Part shown: piece by piece, positions 47,378 through 56,950 of the stretch
How positions within the stretch are numbered: position 1 is the first letter of the stretch
Layout of the letters: every line of letters starts with the position of its first letter
Assembly (NCBI GenBank): GCA_010015745.1
Contig: ML978158.1
Coordinates: 62,001-126,000, forward strand
Direction: 5' to 3'
Length of the DNA: 64,000 nt
Source: Setomelanomma holmii
Lineage: Eukaryota > Ascomycota > Dothideomycetes > Pleosporales > Phaeosphaeriaceae
Position numbers and translations under genes: made by a program
Notes under the pieces: model-generated
Databases searched by the model: none
The model's input: the letters and a program-made list of their open reading frames with translations, nothing else
What the model was told of the DNA's origin: nothing

Positions 47378-47894
47378 ATGGAGGCCGCCCTGAAGACGTT
47401 CTTTTCTTCGCCACGGTTTGCAGTGGCCGGCGCATCGTCCGACCCCAGCAAGTACGGCAACATCGGTAAGACAACAGCCTTCACAGGCATGGCGCATTTA
47501 ACTGTTGACCACACCTGCAGTCTTCGCGTGGTACTTGCGCCACTCATTGCCAGCGACACCCATCAATCCACGTGTCTCTACAGTCAACATCCTAAAGCGT
47601 GACCACGACACGGTACCATCTCCCAAAGCGCTTCAAGATGCGCCATCTTACTCGCTTTCTGTGATCACTCCTCCCGCAGTTACCAAGCAGCTTCTCAAGG
47701 AGGCAAAAGATGCAGGCATTTCCGCAGTGTGGCTGCAGCCTGGGAGCTTCGACAGAGAGGTCCTCGATTACGCGAAGAACAATTTCAAAGCTGCAATTGG
47801 TGGAAACGGAGGCGTTGGAAGCGAGGGCTGGTGCGTGCTTGTGGATGGTGAGGAGGGTTTGAGGGTAGCTGAGAGGGAGTGGTCACGACTGTAA
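47378..47894 (+). CDS. CoA-binding-domain (Rossmann) protein
   Basis: 153 residues from exons 47378-47465 and 47521-47894 (55-nt intron, phase 1). The fold is that of the YccU/CoA-binding family: FFSSPRFAVAGASSDPSKYGNI, then VFAWYLRHSLPATPINPR, SVITPPAVTKQLLKEAKDAGISAVWLQPGSF and a Gly-rich end (GGNGGVGSEGWCVLV). Related bacterial and fungal proteins bind CoA, but no reaction is known. An upstream in-frame Met at 47342 would add 12 residues; the internal Met is preferred since the family starts just before FFSSPRFAV. It is unlikely to be part of the peptide cluster downstream. Confidence 0.85.
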
Positions 47895-48007
47895 GCACGA
47901 GAGCGAAGAGCTGAGGGCGAAGCATATCAAATGAGGTTCGTTAACGAAGAGTGATTTGCAAATAAGTGACAGGTCTGATACACTTGAAAGACGTAAAGTG
48001 TGCTTGC

Positions 48008-49008
48008 TTATATGTAATCCCAGACGACATAATCACCGGGCTTTGGTTTGACACTCCCTTGTTTCGGTAGGCCTATCGATTCCTCCTCAATGAATTTCCT
48101 CGCCACTTCGAAGTCTCGACATGTATGCATCTGGCTCATGTCGCCGATGACTCTACCATCAGTACCCAGCCACAAAAGAGGCACAATACCCAGATCGGTC
48201 GTACACATCAGCCGGCGCCTGAGAAAGTCGACACAATGATCTGCAAGGAGTTTGTAAGCAGTACTACACAGAGTTTCGGCGAGAAAGTCAGACACACTTA
48301 CCAATGTGCATCTCGAAGTATTCAGCTGGAATACCACACTGCGGTGTGTTCTCCTCTGGACACTTCGCTTGCGCTTGCGCAGCGTAGAAGTCATGATTAA
48401 AGTACAAATTCTTGCGAAGCACATTCTGTCCTCTTATTAGCTTCGGTGCTCACTCTCTAGCACCTTGAAGAGTTCATTACCAAGCAGTGTATTTGATGCA
48501 CAGCTTCTATTACAACCGGGTATCCTTCTACACCTGACTCCGGCGCACCAAAGTATGCATGCTTATCTGGATTGATTTCGTCACGTATTGCTTCTTGTTT
48601 CTTCACAAAAAACACTCCGGTGTCCGTTGGCGCTAACCGGTCCCATGCGGCATCGGCGTCTATGGAGGCATGTTGACGAAATATGTTGTGGTTGTGGTCG
48701 TAGAATGTTGTGTTCAAAAGCGTGGGCCGTGGTGGGAGATGCAAGTTGCGGAAGATACTGGGTACGCCTTGAGGTGGCTCAGCGAGGGAATGATGTGTGG
48801 ATAATGTATAGAGGTGTGTGAGGTAGGATGTCAAAGAGTTGGTGACGAAAAGGACAAGGGCAAGGACGATTGCCCATGCCCATCGCGTCGAGCTTTCATG
48901 TACCTTTCTCCCCGCATGGAAGATGAGAGCATCGCCGGAGTTGTTAAGGAGGTTTATGGTCGATTCATCATCTGCGAGCGAGTCGACGTAACCTTTGGAA
49001 GGAGGCAT
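48008..49008 (-). CDS. UstYa/DUF3328-family oxidase
   Basis: 294 residues from exons 48481-49008, 48302-48425 and 48008-48240. A polar N-terminus (MPPSKGYVDSLADDES) precedes one membrane helix (about 45-66, AWAIVLALVLFVTN). The lumenal DUF3328 domain carries both hallmark HxxHC motifs: HQIHC at 171-175 and HIDHC at 216-220, the second created across intron 2 and followed by VDFLRRRLMC. UstYa-family proteins are copper- or metal-dependent oxidases that crosslink ribosomal peptides in ustiloxin, phomopsin and asperipin pathways, though some members serve other pathways. The start at 49008 is chosen over one 81 nt upstream because the upstream part has a 5'-splice-like GTAAGT and no family match. 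It lies next to a second such protein and a repeat precursor. Confidence 0.92.
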
Positions 49009-49777
49009 TTCTGGTCGATTGAACAGTAAGTCTATTCTCTTGCCAAAGTCACAACTGACCCTGATCATCTCAAACTTACACTCGGCCATCGTAACGAGAC
49101 TCAGCCGCCTGTACGCCGCAAGAGAAGTGTTTCCGCCTCAGCTTTGCATTTCTCAACATCGGTTACGCGTTTGACGTTGTAATGTTCCAATGGCAAGAAC
49201 GACGTTGGTACCTTCCCGAAACGGCGTTTGGTAAATTATACGAACTGCAAGTCAGTGTACTCTACCTGGTCAAATACCTGGAATATGCATTGACAAGTGC
49301 TTTCAGGTGACCACAAGCATACTTTAGCTTCGACAAGCACCGTGGCTACCCCACAGTGCGGCAAGATACGATGCGGAAAATCCTCCCGGACACGAGCGGT
49401 TGCAGCCGGTGCCTGTCTCCTGTGTATCGATTGCGTGCCAAAATTCGAACACGACTTGTCGTGTACAGAATGGGAAGGTGCGCGAAGTGACATCAGCAGC
49501 AGGAGTGAGCGAGGTACGGGGTTGCCGCTGGCGGCACACGCAAGGACTTCGCCAACATGGCGTAGTTTGTGGGTTAGTCACGTTCATCTGGCGAGTAAAG
49601 AGGTCGCAAAAGGGCACGTCCTAACGTCCGCTTTGAAAATCATCAGCGGTGGCGAAGGTGATTGTTCGCTATCGTAGCTTAGTCACCTCTTCCTCAGCAT
49701 CACCAGATGGACCATCAATCAGCGGTACTTTCATCATTGTCTATTGGCATATCTATCATAATTTCCACCCTCTGAGC
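49009..49777. other. Intergenic region between the two UstY-like genes
   Basis: 769 bp; only spurious frames. Holds the promoter of the first and the 3' UTR of the second UstY-like gene. Confidence 0.4.
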
Positions 49778-50497
49778 TCACCAAATTGTCCTTCGGCACC
49801 GATAAAAACCCAACTCGACATCATTCCGATCGTTCGGCGCTTCACACCCTTGACTTATCTGATCAGCGCAGTGGCTCGTGTGATGCACGCTAATCGTTTT
49901 CTTATCCAGAAACTCCTTCCTCTGATCCATCGCATACTGCAGCTTGCGCCACTGAAAGAGACAGTGTTCGCCATGATACCTGGTCAGTGATCAGCTTGCT
50001 ATCAAGGGAGGTTGGTATTGAGGCGCGTACTTTGATGTGTATATGTGCACATATCTGCCCGCCCAAAGATCTTCAACTGGAATCGGAATAGTCATGTTGA
50101 CGTCCGAGTACCACTGTCGGTCTTCGAAGACTGGCCATTGGTCGCTAAATTCCCGCCAGGAACATTGTCGTGGCATCCAGCCGTAGAAGAGTGGTTCCAT
50201 GATGCAACCACGCTCCATGGCTACTTTACTGCTACGGCTGCAGTAGTTCCATTCTGTGTCCTCGAAGTCGGACGCTAATTTTAGTTTCGACTTGAGGAGG
50301 TCAATGGTTGCTGCGGAAAAAACGAAGACGACAAGGGCGAAAAGAAGGCCAGCGATGAAGGAACAGATCTTTGTGCGGTGGGTTGCATATAGATTGATCG
50401 ATGAGAAGGGCTGGGCTCTGGATCTATCAGGGGTAGATAGAGCTTTGTATGCAGTGGACTGGACTTGGGAGGGAAGCAAGTTCAGAAAGGCCCTCAT
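49778..50497 (-). CDS. Second UstY-like membrane protein with two HxxHC motifs
   Basis: 222 residues from exons 50031-50497 and 49778-49979 (51-nt intron). A basic N-terminus and one membrane helix (about 44-68, ICSFIAGLLFALVVFVFSA) precede a lumenal part with DTEWNYCSRSSKVAMERGC, WMPRQCSWREFSD and WYSD. Next come HGEHC (158-162, just after the splice) and HTSHC (189-193). Two HxxHC motifs about 30 residues apart behind a single helix match the pattern of divergent UstYa/UstYb-type oxidases. The sequence differs strongly from the neighbouring protein, so they are not a recent duplication. The start is the first ATG in frame (50497). Confident as a membrane protein of this kind; activity is inferred. 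Confidence 0.8.
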
Positions 50498-51302
50498 CTT
50501 GAAGCTACGCAACAACTGAGAGCGATAGATTTATACCTGAGCTATCTGGAACAGAAGGATGTAGTCGCCATGGAGAGAACTATTGTGGCAACGAAGACCT
50601 GCGAGCACTGGTCAGTGAAAGTGCTACATATGGCAACCTTCAATAGCCGTTTGGCGGCCATGTCCACAGAAACGGGGCACTCGTACTCGGACAAGAGTTG
50701 CTGATGCGCTTTGATCAATTCTAGAAGGTGACTAGAAGTGCTGCACCCATGTCGCTTAGTGACTGAGGCAAGTCAATGGCGACATCAGGGCATGAGCGTC
50801 GGCACAGTGCCACTCGTCACTGTGATTCGCCGTCGCGTGCCCATACGGGTGGCTAGGTATGCACTTGCATGAAGTCTGTATGTATGCTCCACAAGCATGC
50901 AAGCGATCACGAAGCTACGGACGTCGCAATCCCGCTGAAGTGATTTTCCGCACGCCCACACTGACCAGATGGAGCAGGTGGACAATGCGGCGTGTAAAGT
51001 GCGATGCGAGTAGCGGAGGGAACGATTCTCGAATAGGCGTTTGCTAACGACGAAGGATGAATAGATGCCTCTATTCCATTTGTATCGTAGTGATTTGGTC
51101 GGCAGGGGCGACCGCAATGCTGATGCATTCCAAGGCCGAAGTGCACACCGAAGCACTCACCGAAGAAGAAGGTCCAGACCTGCATCGCGGATCGACAACA
51201 GCTGAAAGACGATGCTAACAGAGGTATAAAACAGTCACATTGTGCCCTAATTGTGTGCTCATCCAGATCATAGAACTCCAGCCTTCGCGAGCCACAGCAA
51301 AG
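50498..51302. promoter_or_regulatory. Divergent promoter region of the peptide cluster
   Basis: 805 bp between the start codons of the second UstY-like gene and the precursor gene. No gene inside. Confidence 0.5.
51225..51231 (+). promoter_or_regulatory. TATA box of the precursor gene
   Basis: TATAAAA 72 nt upstream of the precursor ATG, with pyrimidine and CA-rich sequence between, as in strongly expressed fungal genes. Confidence 0.6.
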
Positions 51303-51844
51303 ATGAAGTCCCTCCTCGCCACCCTAGCATTCGCTGTAGCGACCATCGCTGCTCCCATAATAGAGCCATCAGCTAAAGGGTTAGATGCAGTCAAAGAGAA
51401 GAGGGTCTTCTCCGGAAGTGAGCTGAATGTAGAATCTCGGGCATGCCTGAAGACTAACAGGAGTTCAGATCAGTGGAACGTTCCTCCTGGGATCGAAGGC
51501 GAAAGCGCCGAGGTCGAGAGTGTCCAATCGCCAGGCTGGAAGGGAAAGAGGGAAGACGAAAGCGCCGACAGTGTTCAACCGCCTGGTTGGAAAGAGAAAA
51601 GAGTCTTTTCTGGCAGTGCGTGTTCCAATCTGCTCCCTCTCCAGAGGAATGCTAAGCTCTTTTAGATGCATGGAACGTCCCGGCTGGCCTAGAGGGCGAA
51701 AGTGCTGATATCGAGAGCGTTCAGCCGCCTGGCTGGAAGGAGAAGCGTGAAGGCGACAGCACCGACAGCGTGCAGCCGCCTGGCTGGAGAACAAAAAGGG
51801 ACGGTGAAAGCAGCGACAGTGTCCAGCCACCTGGTTGGAAGTAA
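51303..51844 (+). CDS. Putative RiPP precursor peptide with Kex2-flanked repeats
   Basis: 146 residues from three exons: 51303-51417, 51469-51615 and 51666-51844. Both introns (51 and 50 nt) are GT-AG. Acceptors were chosen at 51468 and 51665 because they alone keep the frame and produce matching VFSGN joins. A signal peptide (MKSLLATLAFAVATIAAP) leads to a short leader ending KEKR (31-34). Five Lys-Arg sites follow (33-34, 65-66, 82-83, 114-115, 131-132). Between them lie five copies of SVQ(P/S)PGW at 56-62, 73-79, 105-111, 122-128 and 139-145, each after an acidic spacer such as EDESAD, and a second element WNVP(P/A)G appears twice. This architecture is that of ustiloxin/asperipin-type (dikaritin) precursors: secretion, Kex2 cleavage, then modification of the repeated core. 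It stands next to two UstY-like genes. No cysteine is present. A mating-pheromone-like precursor is the main alternative. Confidence 0.85.
51405..51602 (+). repeat. Precursor repeat unit 1 (includes intron)
   Basis: 198 bp coding for 49 residues (35-83), from VFSGNQWN to KEKR, with intron 1 after the fourth codon. It directly abuts unit 2. Confidence 0.85.
51603..51799 (+). repeat. Precursor repeat unit 2 (includes intron)
   Basis: 197 bp coding for 49 residues (84-132), from VFSGNAWN to RTKR, with intron 2 at exactly the same codon and phase as intron 1. A third partial unit (SVQPPGWK) ends the gene. Confidence 0.85.
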
Positions 51845-52200
51845 CAGGGGATCGTACAGCATGGCTGGCAGAGCCTTCGCCCGCCTGAAGTGGATCGATT
51901 GGATCTAGGACAACATTGCGCCCGAACCTTTCGACAGAAATTGAATAGTATTCCTACGGCCCATGCAGACGTTTGCAATAGAGAGAACAATCCGACTTTT
52001 CAGCCTTATTCATCAGCTAGAGTGCTGTCACAGTCTCACTGCAGATCACGCCTTACTGCACATAGATTTCTTAAGAACGTTGTAGCCCCGGGAATTGACC
52101 ATTGGGAAGAGCGTGTCATATCAGGTTAGGCTTTGTATTTATCGCTTGATTCGACCCCAGATCATTTTGTACAATGGTCAACACATTTCGGACCTCATCT
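51845..52200. other. Convergent intergenic region
   Basis: 356 bp between precursor stop and GDSL esterase stop; 3' UTRs only. Confidence 0.45.
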
Positions 52201-53352
52201 TCAACCCCAGTACTTCGCGTACTTGCTATTACCACCAATGACGCTTACAAACTCCTGTGCCACGACACGGCTCGTCTGCTCACTCGGATGCAGCGGGTCG
52301 TACCACTCATAGCTATCTGGGCTGGGCGCGAAAGTGCAGTTCTGCCCCGTTGTGTCACATAGCTTCGTTACTCCTGTAACGTTAAGAGGCGCAGTTCCGT
52401 TGAGATAGTTGCCAGGATTGTTGTAAATATCGGTCATCAGCGAGTTGACGTCAAAATTAGCAATTTTGATATCGTCCCACGTCTCTTCAACGTCGACCTC
52501 GTATGGCGTTCGGTACTTGTATAGCTCGTTGAGTGTAACAACCGTCTCTTGGATACGACCGTGAATCTCGGTACCATTCTTGCCTGCTTTCTCAGGGAAA
52601 AATTGTGTCGCTGGCAGTCCACCTTTCTCGGGAACCTGGTATTGGGGCAGTAGATCCAGGGGAGCGAGATTGAGCAGGACAAAGTAGCGACCACCATTCT
52701 CGTACAGCCTAGCGACTTGCTCGTACACACAGTCAATGTAATCCTTGACTGTCTTGCCCGGAAGCTGGCTGTCTGTCAAGAAAGCACCATTTCCAAGGTC
52801 ATTTGTGCCAATCCAAATGGCATATACGGTAGTGTCGGGTTTGCCAGAGAAGAACTTCGTGCCATTTGACCTCCGATATTTGGAGTCTGCGATGAAGGCT
52901 GGCAGTTCGTATCCTGCGATATCTGGGAAGGGTGCATTGATCGCCGCAAAGAATCGCGGGCTCACTTGGTTCGAGCAGACAGCGCCACTCACAGCGTAGT
53001 TGTAGAGTGTGGCCTTTGAGTAAATGCTAGCGTATCGTGCCCAGGAGAGTCCGCCTGTCGCAGTGGTCAAACCCTATGATTCATCGTAAGCTTGCGGATA
53101 TGGACTTTGACAAGCGCATGGCTCGCTATCATGCTCAGGAGTGCTTACCACCGGCTGATCCCAGCCGACTGGTGGAGCCGAGCCGTTGTTGTTTATGAAG
53201 TATCCCAGACGGTTTTCATCTGTGTAGCTATCGCCAAAAGTCACAAGCGTCTTGAATTTTCCATCCTTCCATGACTGCGACGATCGTTCTGCAAGCCCAG
53301 TACTGAATGCTAAGCTGGCGACAAGCAACTGCAAAAACCACGAGGAAGGCAT
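52201..53352 (-). CDS. Secreted GDSL-type esterase (CE16-like)
   Basis: 358 residues from exons 53149-53352 and 52201-53073 (75-nt intron). Signal peptide MPSSWFLQLLVASLAFSTGLA. SGNH/GDSL blocks are present: block I FGDSYTDENR with the catalytic Ser, block III IWIGTNDLGNG, and block V DPLHPSE with the catalytic Asp and His. Several N-glycosylation sequons (NGT, NVT, NCT) fit secretion. Related fungal proteins deacetylate plant polysaccharides or hydrolyse simple esters. It sits between the precursor and the methyltransferase, so it may be a bystander or may act on the peptide; the family resemblance favours a cell-wall esterase. Confidence 0.88.
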
Positions 53353-55851
53353 GTTGGTGAACCTGGTTGTCGGTGCTTCGCCCAGTAGCGGCTGCAGGTA
53401 TTTGTACGGTTCGCATCATGATGCTAACCGGTTCGAGATCGGACACTAGACATTCCTCTCCGCCGAGGGAACTCCCAGGAGGCAATAGAAACAATTTACG
53501 GTAAATTGAGGCTACTCTGCGGGGAGAATGAGGGGACGCGAGCCCGGTTATGGCAGAACATGATGTAGGTACCGGCAACTATACGCTTTTCGGCTGTAGT
53601 GTCCAGGGGATCAGCCTAAAAGGCATGCGTTTGATCAATGATGTGCACCATTGTCAGCCAAATTCCTCGCGAACATAGCATGAACGGCCATGCAGGACAC
53701 AATGGCGTTAGGGAACCCCCGTTGTTGTGGTATTTCTCCGCGTGTCGTCATACGATGTGTTGGACAAAGTTTCGCCTGGACAGGGATGAGCCCTCGAAGC
53801 AGTGTGCAGCTGTGCACCGTGCGGCATTGCTGAGATCGAGCAGAAAGCATTTCTTTAGGAAGTGATTGTCGCTAATCTAATAAGGATAACAAGCCCACCT
53901 ACATAATGGCATTCTGCCATGAACTCTATGCTCTGCTGGAGGCGCGCTCCCAGGATCTTAAGCATCGCGATTTTATGCAAATCGTGTCCTTGCAACCCTG
54001 GCGGGTGGCTGGTGCTACGCGATTCCGTATATTCTTGGTGCAGATCTTTCGCGTCCAGGTATTTTGAGGGGAGGCTTTACTGTCGTAAATGTACTTCCAA
54101 TCACTATAAGGAGCCCTATTTCTGCTACGTGGAGACTCGATCTTCCTGAACACGAAGACCGCATTGATGGCGAAAGCACTTGCAGTGTGGACCTTTCTGA
54201 GCATACAAATGACAGTTCGGCCGACTAACGCGACCGTTGACAACCGCTTGAAGCGCGGAGCAAGACTGGGAGACGATGGCAATGCGTAGCGAGATAATTG
54301 TGCCGAGACGGCGGCCTGACGCGCTTGTATCGGGGAAGCGGCAGGGTACGTTAGCTAGCACTCACGTGCAAATGTTGTTTGATCCTGAACTGCTCAAGTT
54401 TGGTCTAGGCCGTATTGGACTTGGGTGGTCGATAGTTCAACGTCGATAGACGCGGGCTTCCGAACCGGGATCTTGCCCATGCCTTTTGATGTGACCACCG
54501 ATGGTATTTCGTGATGCAAGGGAATGGCATTCGTAGCATCGGCATGCCGAAGTGTTCGGCAGGAAGGACATTTCTTGACGGTAAGACTGCTGATTTGCTC
54601 TCGAGTCGCGGAGGCGTGAATGTTGGGCTCTTAAGACGCGCCATTGCCCCATAAGAAAGCTCTCGCTACCAAGCTACCGGTGTGACGGCTGAGAATGGGA
54701 GAAGACACCCAATCATAAGGGACAACTGCTCTTCGATGTGCGATCAGGTACGTTGCCCAGCTTGGTGAAGCGTTGTGCATTGTAAGCATTCTCATGAGGA
54801 CTGTCGCTCCTTTCTTTCTCTCCTCTCGAGACCCTGAATTCTGACTCTGAGTCTTTCGGCCCCGCTACATTCCGGCTTGCCTTCCCTCACCAACAACTCC
54901 ACATGTCCATCCCGCCGCCCAAAGTCATCGCGTGAGAATCGTCGGCATCTTGTGCAAAACTCTATGCAATGCAGGCCGGAAGCTTCGTCGCAACCCCAGG
55001 CAGCCAAACTATCACAACGATTAAATTGAAGACATGTGAGGGCTACCACTTCCGGTTGCATACACCGGTCACCATGCAAATCCGTCAGTATTGCAAGGAC
55101 TCGCTGTCAGAGTGGTGAGCTTACCACGTATTGCTACGCCGCTCTGATGCAGGAAGCTGACAGGCACGTTCTCCAAGGCTGTACGAAGGACCCTTCAGTC
55201 CTTCTCGCTTCAGACTCGATTTACAGCTTGCGTCTAGTTTCTGTGTGACGATCGCTCAAAGGGCTGTGAGCTCATGATGGAAACCCTGTGGGGCACTCGA
55301 GTCCTACCTCACCGTTGAGGCAATCGGATAGACTATGCACGCCCTCGGGTACTGCGATCAGACAAGACCCGCGGGGTTCCCATCCTGAAGGCGACTCTGT
55401 CGCTGGCATCCGACCAAGCAACCTCAAGTTAGGATGCTTCGAAGACTTCATACAAGCCAAAGCTGCCAGGCAAGACCACGCCGTCTACCTTGTACCTACG
55501 ACAAGTGTATACTGCCCAATGGTACGAAGTGCGCTTCACCCTACAGTTAGCGACGACCAAATACGAGAAAAGTCGATCGCACGAGCGAATCTGGTGTACG
55601 CGAGTATAACAGGAAACTCCCTTTCGGGGAAACACCCAGGAACGGGCTGTACATTCAAACAAAGGTCACATTTCGCAATGCTCTAGAGAATCGTCTTGGA
55701 CAGCCTCGACGACTGAGTTGTCATGTACGGTCATCCCCAGCGCAGCCAAGGGCGCAAGGGGACCAGCAGCGCAACCCACCATCATCGGCGAGCGACGACA
55801 ATGTAACTACACTCCGATCAGATCACCAGTCTTTACCCTATACTTGACCAC
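53353..55851. other. Gene-poor region inside the putative peptide cluster
   Basis: 2.5 kb with only short frames, none with recognisable motifs or splice signals. The frame at 55288-55686 (132 codons) has atypical composition. The left part is the GDSL esterase promoter. Confidence 0.35.
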
Positions 55852-56950
55852 TTACATCGGAAGATAAAGTTTCAGTTCAACAGTCTGCAGCTCGACCCGG
55901 ATCTGCTCAATCAGATAGTCGAATTGAGCAATCGTCCAGCCAAGATGTGAGGTGAAAGGCCACAACCCATAGGACTCAAGAAGGTCGCCGACAAGCACTA
56001 CAGAGTCTTGGCCGATGCTGGCCAGCAGCGAATCTACGAATACAGATCAGCTCTATACCTTACTTCTCGTCAGTTCGCGATGTACAAGGCAACTACGCAC
56101 CTTGTTCCCAGTTCCCAATTGGCAGCCGCTTGTACTCAAATTGGACGTCTCGAAACCCTGCAGCCTCCACCTTCTCCTTCAAACTTGGACCAATTCTCGG
56201 ATCGCGATTCAACTCCCTCATTGCACTCGCGTATGCCTGCCACCACCGGTATACTGCGGATTGCGTTGTGAGTCGTCCGCTATACGACTGAACATGGAGC
56301 TGGTATTCGGCCACCTGGATGTTTCCACCTGGACGCAACAGGGTTCGCATGTCTCGGAAGTACGGCGTCCATCTATTTCGTTTGATGCCGGGCGCGATGA
56401 ATCTAGAGTGGATGAGATCGTACGCTCGTAATTGAAAGACTTCCGGATCATTGAGCCGGTCGTTCAGATTGTAACCGACAAGGTCAAGATTGTCCGGTTG
56501 ATCGACGAGGCGTCTATGGTAGCAAGAGCGTGGCGTCAGCATACGATTGGCATTCACTGATCGCTTGTCTTGTCTTACAAGGGATATATGTCGAGGCCGG
56601 TCACCTGGGCCACTAAACGTTAACGTTCCATGGCGAGTAGGAGCCACGTTGGCTGTAGCAACGCGATCATGGATGAGACGAACCTCGCAATCTTCATAGT
56701 CCTCAGCAAACTCCACGGCCCAGTCTCCGCCGCCGTAGCCGCAGTCCAGGACCTTTGTGGGGTTGTTCAAGCGAACTGCTGGAGAGAGGATCGCATCCCC
56801 AAACAGTCTACGCAAGATCTCGTGTTGCGTAGTCAGTCTCTCTTCTTCCCGGTCATCGTTGGCGACAGGTGCACAATATATCCGTTCGTCAATCGACAGC
56901 TGCTGGAAATCTCTCCCGTGTATTGTGACCGTCCGGGAGTCGTCGCTCAT
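55852..56950 (-). CDS. SAM-dependent methyltransferase (UMTA/LaeA-like)
   Basis: 295 residues from four exons: 56684-56950, 56579-56604 (26 nt), 56101-56513 and 55852-56033. The joins restore CEVTGLDIYPL, a normal motif-II region, and a C-terminus with IGQDSVVLVGDLLESYGLWPF. Class I methyltransferase features: motif I LDCGYGGGDWAVEFAE (about residues 67-82), the acidic end of beta-2 (LDIYP), YDLIHSRFIAPGI and the post-motif LRPGGNIQVAEYQ. This is the UMTA/LaeA-like group common in fungal secondary-metabolite clusters and as orphan copies. About 4 kb from the peptide precursor; ustiloxin clusters contain a methyltransferase, so participation is possible but unproven. Confidence 0.9.

Noticed and set aside
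51240..51665. Single-exon reading of the peptide precursor (141 codons)
   Set aside because: Reads through both introns and stops early; the spliced form restores two matching VFSGN joins and three more core repeats.
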